From Tribonema minus (lineage: Eukaryota > Sar > Xanthophyceae > Tribonematales > Tribonemataceae), in contig JAFCMP010000121.1 in NCBI GenBank assembly GCA_017506865.1, positions 1 to 64,000 on the forward strand: a DNA stretch of 64,000 bases, written 5' to 3'. Shown here one piece after another: positions 44,001-55,019 of the stretch; within the stretch, counting starts at the first letter, position 1, and every line of letters starts with the position of its first letter. Made by a program: the position numbers and the translations under genes. The notes beneath the pieces are model-generated. The model was not told the DNA's origin and searched no databases. It was given only the letters and a program-made list of their open reading frames with translations.

Positions 44001-46474
44001 CGACGAATCCTCCTGCGCCTGCAGGTGTAGATCTGAACGGTGACGGGAAGATTGCGGGCCCTGCGGAGCTGCCGGGCGACTACAACTATGATGGGGTCGT
44101 GGACGCCAACGATCAGCTCGTCGCGGGCATGCAGGTATGTGTATGTATGCAGGGCTGCTCGAGTATACAGTATCGTCATGTGCCAGATTAGGTCTTTCTG
44201 TGTTGTGACTCGTTACGGAGTGTGTGGTAATCTTTTTACAGCAACTTCAAGAAGTCTGAGTCTACCCTTGGTTCAGCAGAGGAGACAGAAGCAGACACAT
44301 GACTGCATGTCCCGCTGATGGTCATATAGTGCCCGCTTGAAGGTGTTTTGAAGGCCCTGTCCTACTAGCGCCTGGTGCTTTTTTGGCCTGATTCTTACTC
44401 AGTGTCTGAGTGCTTTTTTTGGCCATTCTACTTGAATGCTTAAACGACAGGCCTAATTTGACACATGACAGTATAAATATGCCCTGGACGTGATTGTACG
44501 CTCCGCAACCGGGCCGTTGTGACCAAGTCCCACAGGCGGGACGATTAGAGTAACTAGAGTACGAGTGCTACTCTACTTTTGAACTCAAGTAGTGGAGTGG
44601 TACTCTATTGAGAGCGGCGTTTTTGTGTAGAGTGGTGGAGTAGGGCAGGCACTTTTGGAAGCGAGTACGAGTGGTTACTCCTTCTGAGCTGCCTTTTTTG
44701 TGTAGAGTTCGAGTACTCTACTCTGGTGTTCACTCAAGTACACTAGAGTGTATACTCCACATAGTAAAGTACAGGCTGTGGCGACGGAGTATGCCAGCAG
44801 GACGTCAGTGCCCGAAGGAGCGCGCCCTAAAGCTCTCAAGGGCATCGCCCTGGCGCGCTTACGCTCGGCACTGTCGGCAGCGCTCCACATGGCGTACTCT
44901 GGCCGTGTCATGACACACATGGCAGAATCCAGGGGGGGGGGGCACATGGAGGAGGACGTAGGGGAGGACCCCGAGATGCCATTTGGCGGCGGTGGCGTTT
45001 GAGTGGTTGTCGTTGCGACACTTTCAGACTGTCATACGACATGTAGATTCCTTACAGCTAGATGCCAATCATCTGGGCTTTTTCGCGCCCTGAGCGAGAA
45101 TTAATAAAAAGTACATACTCTACAGATTAGAGTACATTATACATGTTGAGAGCATATCCTTGCGCACGTTGTCTGCTACGCAGACAAAGTAGTCCTGAAC
45201 GTAATGTACTACAGTAGAGTGGAGGGTGTGAAAAGAAAACAACGCACATTTGCTTCTCAGCAACTGGTGACAAATATGCATACGTGCAGCTGCTGCATGA
45301 ACTGCTGTGAACGTCATTAGATTATCGCAGGCCAGTGACAATTTCAGCAATCTTAGACTATGCAAGAGATAGACAGACACATCATCGCTGCAGAGGCTCA
45401 ACACAGTACCAAATGGTGGCATAGCAAACAGCCACCGCCTGGCAAGAACGTTGCTTCCCTTTGGACTAGTCAGTCACAATGCCTTGATAATCTCAAGGCA
45501 AGGCACGATGTGCAGAGGGGGCTTGGACACTGCGATTAGAGCAGAAGTTCACCGGACTCCCTCTCCAGCTGCTGCGGGTTCTCTACTCCTCTTGCGACAA
45601 CTTCAGATATGCAACAGTTGAGGTTGGTGCGAGGAGTGTTCGGTGAGACGCAGGTAGTTTGACTAGTAAGTACTCTTGCTGATAGAGTGACAGAGTGGCT
45701 TACTCCGATTGCATACTCAACGAATAATAATTACTATTTCTCACTCTAACTCGACATCAATGTGTGTTTTTGTGATAGAGTACGAGTGGCCACTCCAACC
45801 GCCGCTGGATTTTTGAGGGAGTAAGGAGTGCGCACTTGTTTAGGCTCGGCAATTTTGTGTAGAGTACGAGTAATCCACTCTTTGATTGTTACTCACTCTA
45901 CTACTCTACTCTATTTACTCTTTCTCACTCGTACTCGTCCCGCCTGTGCCAAGTCCACTTGCCCGGTGAACGCGCCTTGTGGCCGCAGGGGCGGGGGGCG
46001 CTGGCGCCCGCAGGTATGCGGTCATTCCCTCAGCGAGGCCGTGCAGAGAACGCAGTCAGAGCATGCTGCATATCTAGGAAGTACAATAGTACCACCTGCG
46101 AGGTTTGCCCCGAGGCTCAGCCGTGCGTGCACCCGCCGCCGCCATGCCTGCTTAACGACGCGGCCCATTCAGCGCGTCACGCACGCACGCGCGCCGAGAT
46201 CTGACGCGTCTCGCGCTCCCGCCGCGACCCTGCGCAGGGCGATTTTAACGGCGACGGGGTCATCGCGGGCAACGCCGAGCTGCCCGGCGACTGGAACGGC
46301 GATGGGGTGGTGGACGGCAACGACGTGCCGCCCACAGCGGCACCGCCGGCCGGTGGCGGCGGGGGCGTCGATCTTAATGGTGATGGCATCATTGCGGGTA
46401 ACGCGGAGCTGCCCGGCGACTGGAACGGCGATGGGGTAGTGGACGGCAACGACGTGCCGCCGCCCGCGCCCTGA
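38049..46474 (+). CDS. GH26-type endo-mannanase-like protein 1, dockerin-like tail
   Basis: Nine exons: 38049-38659, 39264-39306, 40112-40248, 40604-40742, 40994-41140, 42184-42285, 43069-43130, 43742-44134 and 46238-46474. Residues 28-48 form a membrane anchor or signal anchor, then a Pro/Thr/Ala-rich linker to about 160. The catalytic domain has RPMHEFNGDWYPWG, with acid/base E268 of clan GH-A in the GH26-style context, and PLGVGETSC with probable nucleophile E382, followed by KAQWIRDAF. Family GH26 cleaves beta-1,4-mannan or related glycans by retention. The tail carries many DxNxDG loops: DVTGDGIING, DVNGDGVIN, then three modules of the type DLNGDG-IAG-AELPGD-N-DGVVD-ND. Exon 8 needs one extra base: its run after GAGTACA has 5 Cs where the paralogue has 6, so the tail is in frame only if this is a sequencing error. 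Intron 8 hosts a family A insertion. Confidence 0.82.
38862..38875 (+). repeat. TA dinucleotide run
   Basis: A short (TA)n microsatellite lies in intron 1 of GH26-like gene 1. Confidence 0.7.
39952..40000 (+). repeat. Echo of the exon 3 acceptor edge in intron 2
   Basis: GTCGCTGCGTCTGCGCTGGC, followed by GATGGCGACGGAGTTCCTGG, resembles the true acceptor and start of exon 3 at 40091-40140 (GTCGCTGCGTCTGCGCATCG, then GATGGTGACGGAGTTTTTGG). The echo lacks a clean in-frame acceptor. Confidence 0.75.
40262..40482. repeat. Imperfect ~120-bp tandem repeat in intron 3
   Basis: Two units share GAGCGCTGCTGCTTGT.GGAATGTTG, ATGTGCTTTGATTGA.GCA and TGTACACGTGC. They begin near 40263 and 40384 and follow the exon 3 donor of GH26-like gene 1. 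Confidence 0.75.
40806..40921 (-). mobile_element. Old family A tail relic in intron 4
   Basis: The stretch GTACTTTTTGTGTTGC, AAGCCCAGATGATTG and GTGACAATCTGAAAGTGTC is a diverged minus-strand match to the family A 3' tail. It is clearly older than the near-identical copies elsewhere and sits in intron 4 of GH26-like gene 1. Confidence 0.8.
40948..40973 (+). repeat. Poly-C run in a polypyrimidine tract
   Basis: About 26 Cs lie 20 bases before the exon 5 acceptor of GH26-like gene 1. Such a run is also prone to length change and sequencing error. Confidence 0.8.
41580..41606 (+). repeat. Echo of the exon 5 donor edge in intron 5
   Basis: GTGCAGTAGGACTTCCAGGTATGCC resembles the true exon 5 end GTGTGGCAGACCTTCCAG followed by GTATGT (41123-41146). 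It is about 450 bases downstream, just after a degenerate telomere-like stretch (41522-41550). Confidence 0.65.
44540..44772. repeat. GAGTA/TACTC-rich degenerate satellite, part 1
   Basis: Irregular repeats of AGAGTA, CGAGTG, ACTCTACT and GAGTACTC lie in intron 8 of GH26-like gene 1. The family A insertion at 44773 sits at a GTAC within it. Confidence 0.75.
44773..45110 (+). mobile_element. Family A 5'-truncated copy in GH26-like intron 8
   Basis: This copy holds the last 75-80 codons of the family A polyprotein (RMS/RTSVP.GA, ALHMAYSGRVMTHMAES, HMEEDVGEDPEMPFGGGG) and the full 3' tail. It is flanked by AGTACA (44768-44773) and GTACAT (45111-45116), so the target duplication is about 5 bases and contains GTAC. 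It is nearly identical to the other young copies. Confidence 0.9.
45650..45945. repeat. GAGTA/TACTC-rich degenerate satellite, part 2
   Basis: AGAGTACGAGTGGCCACTCC-like units, then ACTCACTCTACTACTCTACT, continue the same repeat type on the other side of the family A insertion and of about 500 bases of unrelated sequence. No gene is seen. Confidence 0.7.
46238..46474 (+). repeat. Duplicated dockerin-like coding module (last exon of gene 1)
   Basis: Within the last exon of GH26-like gene 1, two copies of a module of about 32 codons (46241-46333 and 46370-46462) encode D-x-N-G-D-G-x-I-A-G-N-A-E-L-P-G-D-W-N-G-D-G-V-V-D-G-N-D. A third, more diverged copy ends exon 8 (44029-44122). Each module has two Ca-loop motifs DxNxDG spaced 17 residues apart, as in dockerin or EF-hand half-loops. 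Confidence 0.88.
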
Positions 46475-48791
46475 TGATGCAGCGTGCGCGTGTGCGTGTG
46501 CGGCGGCGCAACGCGCGTGTGGGGCGGCGTCGAGCGCTGTCACTGTGACCGCTGAGCATTGTGACACTACTGAGCTGCTACGGAGTGCGCAGCAGCGGAG
46601 CGCGCCGCAGCGGATACGCGGCGCTCCCGCCTTGTCGTTTCTGGACTGTGTGTCTCTCGGAGACCTGTCTGAGGCTGGGGTCCGCTCCTCCTTCTTCCTC
46701 CCGGTGAACGCTCACTTTATACTCCCCTCCCCCCCACCCCTCTCGTGTAGGTGGCCTATCCGTTGAACCTGCGCAGCTTGCGGGTGGTAGAGAGTCAACG
46801 CAGCGCCGCCGGCCACCGGCGGGTGCGTGCGCTGCCAGTGCAGTCGACAGCGGCTCCGCGCTGCCATGAGTCATTAGTGATTCAATCAGTATCATTCGAA
46901 AGTTTTTAGGTGAGCTTACCGACTAACGGGCGGCCGTCCGGCGCCGCCGGCTCTTGCGGTGGCGGCGCTGGCGCAGGCGGCAGGTGCTCTAGATACCCTA
47001 CCTACCCCGCCTTGAGCGGTGCGGGCGGCAGTGCGCAAGCGCTGGTCAGCCCCGACACAACCCTTACAAAAAACACACACACAATCTGCGTGCGTATCCC
47101 TGTGCAAATATCCTGGAAGCGGGGCGAAGAAGGTGTGTTTCCGCTACATGAATTGCAGGCGCCGTCAGGGAGTCCCTGACTTCCGCCACTTCCTGAATTC
47201 CCCACCTGCGGCCTCAGGCCGACCCCCCCCGCCCCCCCTCCCCCCCTTCCCCGTTCTTTCGCAGAATTCTGAGTGAACGATGTGCTGCCACTTTTCCCAA
47301 TCCTCTTCCAAATAAGACTTGTTCTCTGTGCTCCTCTTGACGGCGTGCGCTCTGTGCCCTTCAGTATGTGCATCGTTCATCGTTGTCGCATCACGCGTGC
47401 GCATACACGAAGCAGCGCACAACATGTGCGTTTCATAGTTGATGCAGGTGCTGGAGTGACTTAGATTGCAGTGGTAAAACTACGGCGCGGCACGCACTGT
47501 GCTTTGCCACACTTGACTGCTATGGTACAGACTAGGTCTGTATGTGATGTATAGAAAGCTCGGCTGCATGACACAGACCACGTGCATGGTCAATGGTGAT
47601 CATACACAACACGCCGTGCTTGAGCTAGCCAGGGGCACTGCAGCGCTTGAAATCAGCAACAGTCAATGCGCAGTACAAAGGTTCCCCTTTACTCCGTTGC
47701 TGGCAGCTGAGCCACGGCGTGTATGTTTCCAGTGAACGCCCTTGGTTCAGCATAGAAATACTGCACCTGATAATCCGGCTGCAGTTTCTGTGCAGCCTCT
47801 CATTGGGTGTTCATATACAGCCTACAAGCACTTGACACTGTCAGCACCTCAGGTAGGCTTGCTGGAGCAGATGGGACGACTACATGCAAAGTACCGTCGC
47901 AACTGCATTTGCCTGAGAAGAAGGTTGGCAAGAAATCAGGTCCTCTATCGCCAAAGGTTGCGAGAAGGCTGCACGGACTGGACATCACAGCCTGACATTG
48001 TATCAGCATTCAAAAAGCAGATGAGACTGTGAAGGCACTATGTCCCATACTCTCAGCAGAAACGATGACCTGCTCTACGAATGCGTGTACTGCTTGATTG
48101 TCCACAAGTGCAGAAGGTGGGATGTCAGCACGTGGCCCGAGGCATGCGGCTTTCGGCGATCAAATGGACGCATCTGCAGGCACCAGCTCTCCGTATAATG
48201 CTGCAATTGTGTTTATGGCGTGCTGCAACCGCACCGTATTTCTTAGCGTCGTCAGCTGCACGCCATCGCCCTCAATAAGCATGAGTTGCAGCAGGGACAA
48301 CCTCTTGACCCTGACGGGTTGTGGTGAACATATAACTTCGTGCTGGTGATGTACATCTACGATGCCCACGGTGTCGTGCTGACAGTGTCGCCCGATAGGC
48401 AGAAAGGCGCAGCTGGTGGTGGGTTAAGCGCCACTGAGCCGCATGTTGCGTTGAGGCCGGTTTTTGATGTTGATATGTTGATCAAATTTATGTACCCTCA
48501 CGAAGCGTTCGCCCGTTTCCTCGCCGAATATTTTCCCCTCAAAACGCCAAGCGGTCAGGCTGGACCCTGAGGTTAGGTGCCTTGCTTGACCTGTGCTCAC
48601 TTCTCCCTTGCTGAACCAGGGGAGCGACCTGCTGTCTGCTGCCTGGCATACTTGACCACTGCCAGCATCATCATCCTGGCCAGCGCGGTCGGTTGCACCC
48701 AGGCACGCAGCAGGCACCTCCAGCAAGCCCCAGCCACTACACACGCACAGCAGCGAGCGCGCCAGGGCCGCCGGAGCATTGAGCCGGTACC
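46475..48791. other. Intergenic region between GH26-like genes 1 and 2
   Basis: About 2.3 kb contain CT/C-rich tracts (46728-46742, 47224-47254) and two plus-strand frames of unknown meaning. The frame at 47742-48032 is rich in Arg (RRRLARNQVLYRQRLREG) and the one at 48340-48570 contains LIKFMYPHEAFARFLAEYFPL. The latter two could be remnants of one gene but no splice-consistent model was found. Confidence 0.35.
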
Positions 48792-51700
48792 ATGCACCAC
48801 CCGTGCCAAGTGGAAGCCCAGCAGCAGCGCGCGCTTGAGAACCATGCAGAACGGCCTCGACGGCGACTTCGTCTAGCTGCCCTGGTTGCACTGCCTCTCG
48901 CAGTTGTAGTATTATGTGGAGTAGCCCTCAGCACACGCGGCGTCACCGGCAGCACACAGCAGGCCTACAAGAGCTCTGATCTGACCGTACAAGACGCTCG
49001 GATTCTGCGGGAACTGGCTCCCGACGACGCCACCGCTGCCCCCACAGGCGCCCCTACAATGGCTCCCTCTGCGGCGCCTACAGCCATTGCTCTGGTGCCA
49101 CCGATCAAGGCCATAGTCAAGCCGGCACCGCGCGGACCCCTCATGATTGGGCTGTCGGACAACATGCTGCCCGTTGCAAGGCAGGCGGAGCTCGGTGCGA
49201 AGTTCCAGGCGGTCGTCAAGTTCCAGAGTGTACAGAAGATGAGGTGAGAAGAATAACTGCATGGAATGTGGGCGTACACACTGAGAGATTACAAGAGCAC
49301 AGTAATCCACCTTTTAGCTAAACAGTAGACTTGTCAGAACCCATGTTGCCTATATGCTAACCTTTAGTGTTGCCTGAGTGCTAACTCAGCAGGCAGCGCT
49401 TACGACCCGTGCAGAGCACCCAGACCTGGCCATCAGGCTCGCTGCCTATTGCAGTGCGCACGGCAGACCATTGCATGGGCATAGTGTGTGCGAACGTGGC
49501 CGTCTTGCTTGCGTGAAGCCCTTGCCACCTCAGTCCAACAGTAACCCATGCAGCCTCAAGTGAATGTAGATTTTTGTGTGAGGTGCCTGACCTTCAGTGC
49601 CAGACACAATGCGGCGCGCGTGCCAGATTGCGCACGGCCGCTTGCGCACTGAACGCCACTCATGCGACAGCGCGCTGTACATTTGCTGAGGGTTTTCTCT
49701 GTTGTGCTTGTGATCCAACGCGTTGTGCGGCGCGCGTGCCAGATTGTGCACGGCCGCTTGCGCACTGAACGCCATTCATGCGACAGCGCGCTGTACATTT
49801 GCTGAGGGTTTTCTCTGTTGTGCTTGTGATCCAATGCGTTGAGCCAATTGCTGTCAGTCCCATGCAGCCTGTCCAATCCGCGCTGCAGTTGACGATCCAG
49901 CGTGTCCGCCAATTGCTAATTAGACCTTCGGCCCGCCACTGCCTCAGTCAGACAGCAGCAGTTGCTCACTGCGCGTTTCCTTACGTCCCTCTCGCCGCTG
50001 TTGCCTCCCGCGATAGGTACCCCTTCCTCGTCAAGCCGCACCTGGACGCCGGTTTTCAGGTACACACATGCAAACCCCTTTAATATGCACGTTTGCAGTC
50101 GGAGGCGAAGGGTATGTTTGCTTGCTGCCCATGCGACAGCGTCACAACACAGTATGGCCAGGCGCGAATGAGCTCGAGGATCTGCCCTCCGTCTTTCCGC
50201 AGCCTCTTGTTCGCATGCGCGCGTCATGAGCGGCTTGTGACACCAGACGGCTTCGACAGCGCGGCGCGGTGCACCTGTCGCACTGCACCGCCATGATGAT
50301 CATTTTTCGCAAATAACACCCTTGCGCTGCCGAGCAACGCATTGGCTGACGCGACGGTGCTGCTGCTGTCTGCAATGCCGCTGCGTCTGTGCGCCGCAGT
50401 CTGTGATGGTGATGGAGTTCCTGGATGCCACGCGCCACACCAACCTGAAGCAGATCGCCAACGGCCTGTACGACAAGTACCTGTACAAGTTTGTGGACGA
50501 GCTCATGGATGACGGCAACAGGGAGGTCTGGGTCAGGTGAGCGCTGCTGCATGCTTGGGGTTGGGGTTAGGGTTTGGGGTGAGGATTAGGGTTTGCGGTT
50601 GAGGGTACGCATTGGTTCGCGTGCATGCGCGCGTCATGCTGCGCAATGCCCTGGGGCTTGCGCTCCGTGCATTTCCATTGTCTACAAGTGCACTGTGTAG
50701 AGGTGTCGCTGAGCAAGGCGGCAGCGCATCGCGCCAGCGCGATGACGTCAGAAGCGGCGTGCATGATCCCAGCTGCGATAGCTCCATCGCGCGTACATTT
50801 TCTTTATGTGCATGCCGCAGCGGCACGCAGCAGCCGCATCACGACCATAAGACACCACTGGACCTATGTACAGCTGGTGTGCGGCTGCGAAACGCAACGC
50901 CCTCCATTGGATGCCGCGCGCTCAGCGGCGTCCGCACAACTCTAACTACCTACATACCTCCGGTCCTGTTGAGCACTGCTGTGCTCACCTGTGTCAACGC
51001 TCCGCGTGCCGCCGCTCCGCGCGCGCCAGGCCGCTGCACGAGTTCAACGGCGACTGGTACCCGTGGGGTACGTACCGCGGCGGCGACAACACCAAGCGCA
51101 TGTTCAAGCGTGCGTGGCGCCACGTGCACTGGATCCTCACCAACAAGGGCGCCAACATCAAGTTCCAGGTAACTCACCAATGTTGAAGATGAGACCACAC
51201 GTTGCAGGTGAAGGTGAACGATGCGCGCATGGCTCCAGTGATCGCGTGCTGCATGTAGCCTGTGGTAATGCGTGCTTTTGCCCTACATATGGCGTGACCT
51301 GTGCGCATGAGAATCGTGCCTCACCGTAGACATCGTGGGGCGTGAAACCTCGTGTTCCTCCTGCTATGCGTAGTGTCTGCACGAGATTGTATTTGCGTAT
51401 GCATGGACGCATGCTTGTGCAACATGCACGCTTTACTTGAAGTAGACGCCTTTCCACCTCGCTCAGATGCAAATAAGGCCCTTCTTGAACATGAAGTAAA
51501 CCATGACCTGCGCCGCCTCTGCGCACCGTGAGCTGCACCAGCCCCCCTGTGTCACCGCACTGCCAGCCGGCTCCGCTCACCTTTCCTGTGATGCCGCCTA
51601 ACCCTAACCCTAACCCTAATCCTGACCCTAACCTTAACCCTGACCTACCCCTAACCCTGACCCTAACCCTAAACGGTTGCGCAGCTCGCGTACAACTGCG

Positions 51701-53674
51701 TCAACGGGCAGAACGACCAGACGACGCCGTTCCTGGACTGGTGGCCGGGGGAGCAGTACGTGGACATGGTGGTGTGCAGCGGCTACAACCGCGCCGGCAG
51801 CGACGCGGACCACCAGCAGTGGCTGACGTTCCCGGTGAGACGCGCCGCGCCTCACACCGCGAGACAAACCCTTCTACACAAGAGTGATCATTGTGGACTT
51901 GCGTGAGAGCGCCTGCTGCCGCGACGGCGCCACAAGAGTGCTCATTGTGGACTTGCGCGAGAGCGCCTGCTGCCGCGACGGCGCGCGCGTGCTGCAGGAT
52001 GCGAGTCGGCCAGTCTAGTGGTGCTGCGCGCGTGCACGCGGCTGCGCCAACCCTAACCCTAGCCCTAAGCGCGCGGGCACGTGTCGCACACGGCGCTGAG
52101 CGCTGTCAGTGCACAAGTAGATGGCCGCAGCTAGTTTGTCGTTTCCCAGCGTCGGTGCAAATCCGCAAAGCAGTGGCCTCGACATGCTTACTTCAAACTT
52201 CTTTGAAGTATGCATGTACATGTGACGGCAGAACGGGTCAGGCAAGAGCGGTCGCGGCTAGACTGCGGCATGCGTGAACACATAAATCTGTATTGGCATC
52301 CTACACACTCATCGGCACACGCATTGCAAGTGGGACATGCTACCATATATATGCCTGCACCGCTATGGAGCTGCCCGGGGATGGAGCACACAGCGCGCAT
52401 CGCAGATGCAATACTGCCAACCTCACCCCCGCCTGCCCCCGCCGGTGCCGTCACTGCAGGAGGTGTTTGGCGCCGCGTACGAGCAGATGCTGACGCTGCC
52501 GGGCATGAAGCCCCTGGGCGTGGGCGAGACCAGCTGCAACAACTTCGAGGATAACGACAAGGTGACTCTCCCACTGCCACTATGAAACAAAGAACTCTTG
52601 CTTGAGTGAGTGAGCACCCCACAGCGCTGTGTGATCGGGTCCCCCATTCGCACCTGGAAGCCAAGCACATGGTATGCACTGTACCACCAGAAACTGACGC
52701 GAGGCACCTCATGTGCGCCACACACGCATCCAGTAGCTCAGCAGGGCTGTCGTCTACTTTTTTAGGTAAACTTTGCAGTTCGAGTTACCTCCCTGACCTA
52801 CACCGCCTTTCTCACCTCTGTTTGTTTTACTCCCCCAGGCTCAGTGGATCAGGGACGCCTTCTATGACTTTGTCAACACCTACCCGCGCATCGAGCATGT
52901 GTAAGTGTCAGCAATGAGCGGCGGCGGCGTGCACGCGCGTGATGCCTGCCAATTGCAATGCTTGCATGCTGCAACGTGCAATCCTTGAGCTGATCGCTGG
53001 CGGAGTGAAGCTCAGCTCTTTCAATTGGGAGTAAAGCCCTTGCAACTGCAGTTGCAGCAACTGCACTCTCAAGAGAATGCCAGGAACTGTTGTGGCGTGC
53101 TCAACATCATGACAACAGACTAGCGGTGGCTGGTCGCGATACGGGACAGTGGTTTCGCACCAAAGGACTATATGTGTCTGGTGGCAACATTCCTGACGCA
53201 TGTTGCCCCCAACGCCACCACCTCGCTGTACTACTTGTGTGCAATCGGTCGATGTACAAGATGATGGCAACATTCCTGACGCATGTTGCCCCCAACGCCA
53301 CCACCTCGCTGTACTACTTGTGTGCAATCGGTCGATGTACAAGATGATACATATGGCGTCACGCAACGCAGCGCTCCGGCGCCGCTGATGTCCTCACCGA
53401 AAGATGACTGCATGCTGAACTTCAGCCTCAACTTCAACCTCCTGCCCCCCCCCCCAACCGCAGCACGTGGTTCCTGCAGAACAAGAACGACGGCCGCTGG
53501 GACCTCAACTCGCCCGAGGAGATTGCGGCGTTTGGCGAGTCACTCATTGAGTACACCCCCCAGAACATCCCCCAGGACCTACCCCCCCTGCCCCCACAGG
53601 CGGACATCAACGGTGACGGCGTAATCAACGGCGACGACGCTCCGGTGGAGGCGCCCCCCGACCCGAACCTGTAA
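48792..53674 (+). CDS. GH26-type endo-mannanase-like protein 2
   Basis: Eight exons, 48792-49243, 50017-50059, 50400-50536, 51030-51168, 51685-51834, 52460-52561, 52839-52900 and 53464-53674, give 431 residues. Lengths and phases of exons 2, 3, 4, 6 and 7 equal those of gene 1, so the two are tandem duplicates. A basic stretch, then a membrane helix at about 28-47 (LAALVALPLAVVVLCGVAL), suggests a type II anchor or uncleaved signal. The catalytic acid/base is E215 in RPLHEFNGDWYPWG and the probable nucleophile is E330 in PLGVGETSC. WWPGEQYVDMVVCSGYNRAG is shared with gene 1. The C-terminus keeps one Ca-loop motif, DINGDGVINGDDAP, and stops 10 residues later without the long tail of gene 1. 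No defect is seen. The substrate is inferred from the family only; other clan GH-A glycanases are possible. Confidence 0.87.
49611..49842. repeat. Tandem duplication, 2 x 116 bp, in intron 1 of gene 2
   Basis: Copies 49611-49726 and 49727-49842 are nearly identical (GCGGCGCGCGTGCCAGATTG to GTGATCCAA.GCGTTG) with three or four differences. Confidence 0.93.
50547..50600 (+). repeat. Degenerate telomere-like GGGTTAGGG repeats
   Basis: GGGTTGGGGTTAGGGTTTGG, then GAGGATTAGGGTTT, lies just after the exon 3 donor of GH26-like gene 2. Confidence 0.75.
51598..51672 (-). repeat. Telomere-like CCCTAA array before exon 5
   Basis: About 12 units of CCTAACCC with variants (CCTAATCC, CCTGACCC, CCTTAACC) end 12 bases before the acceptor of exon 5 (51685) of GH26-like gene 2. 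The C/T-rich strand probably doubles as the polypyrimidine tract. Confidence 0.9.
51878..51985. repeat. Tandem duplication, 2 x 54 bp, in intron 5 of gene 2
   Basis: ACAAGAGTG.TCATTGTGGA and the sequence that follows repeat with a period of 54 and two or three differences. A short CCCTAA array (52048-52068) follows. Confidence 0.88.
53182..53347. repeat. Perfect tandem duplication, 2 x 83 bp, in intron 7 of gene 2
   Basis: TGGCAACATTCCTGACGCAT to GTCGATGTACAAGATGA occurs twice, at 53182-53264 and 53265-53347. Confidence 0.93.
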
Positions 53675-54990
53675 AAGCGGCGCCTTACGTTACGCCAGGT
53701 GCGTGCGTGGTGATTGCGAGGGTCATTGTGGCGCTGTTGATTGCCTGTGGCGTTTGGCAGAACGCGTGCGTTCGGCGGGATGGCGCCTCTCTCAGGGGGG
53801 TCAGCGCTGGCTGAGTTTGGGGGGGGTGTCTGGTAGGGGCACAGCAGAGGGTGTCTGGTAGGGGCACAGCAGAGGTTGAGGAGGGTAAAGAGTAAGGGGT
53901 GCAGTGGCAATTGGCATTCGATATCGGCGTCGTGCCACTGCGAAGGTGCGTTCCTATGGCGTCAGCGCAATGACTCAGAATGGGCTACATGCTGTGTTGC
54001 ATGCATTTGCATTAGTCGAGCGCTCCGGTGGTGCCAGTGCAGGCCTGTGACAGCGTTAGGCGCCATGTTGCACTGCACATGCGCAATCAACCCCCCCCCC
54101 CCTGAGCCCTGACTGCCACCGATTCTTGACCTGAGCAGAGAGTCAGTTTGGGGCTGGGGTATCCCCTTCTCCCAGCTTCTTGCCGTGCTGCGCCCGTACT
54201 GGATCATGCCTCACTTCCGCTGCATTCCACGCCCCTCGCACATGCCACAGGGCGACGCGCGCGATCGAAACGCATCGTCTTGCCGCACCACCGGCAGCAG
54301 CACCCCTGCTCAATGGTTCGCCGACAACGCTGGCATCACCATTTCGCAGCAGCGCTCGGCGTCCTCTGAGCGCGCTGACGCTGGATTGGTTTACCCAAGG
54401 GCTTGGGCCGTATTGGCCGATCGCTGTCATTTGCAACACGCAGGCGCGGCGGGGGGGGCGCAGAGAGAGGGGGGGGGCGTGGCGCGGCACTTCTGCTGCG
54501 GCTGCCGCTTACACACACCACATAGCGCGCGCACACACACGAGAGGCTTGAGTCATGATAGCGGCAATATTTAAAAAGTGGTTTCATGTAGCTATCTTCA
54601 CGCCGACAACTGTCCCCTCATAAGTTAAAAGGTGGGCGCGAGGGCCCCCCGCTGCAGGGGCTGCTGCCTTGACCAGGAGCTGAGCACTGGCGCAGCGCCC
54701 GGACTCTCCCTTGAGAAACAGATGCGATACTGCATGGCTCTTGTGCGTGCGGTCCGCCTAGTAAGACTGGGCAGAGCCTTTGTCTCTGCCCTCACCGAGG
54801 TGGTGTGTTGATTGGAGTGACACACTCACACCCTCCTTTAGCAACATCCCTTGTTCAAAAACCAAAAAAATGATGATTTTCTTTCTTTGACACGCCACGC
54901 CACGCTGGTTCTCTTGGCGTATATACGCTCTTGCTCCTGCATACACTTTGTCTTCTGTGTCATTGCCACTGGCGTGTCTGTGCCGCACAT
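53675..54990. other. Intergenic region after GH26-like gene 2
   Basis: The region contains a short direct repeat (GGTGTCTGGTAGGGGCACAG twice, 53826-53872), C and G runs (54091-54102, 54449-54475) and no supportable gene. Confidence 0.45.
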
Positions 54991-55019
54991 TACCAAAGGT
55001 GTTAGAACATCTATTGCCA

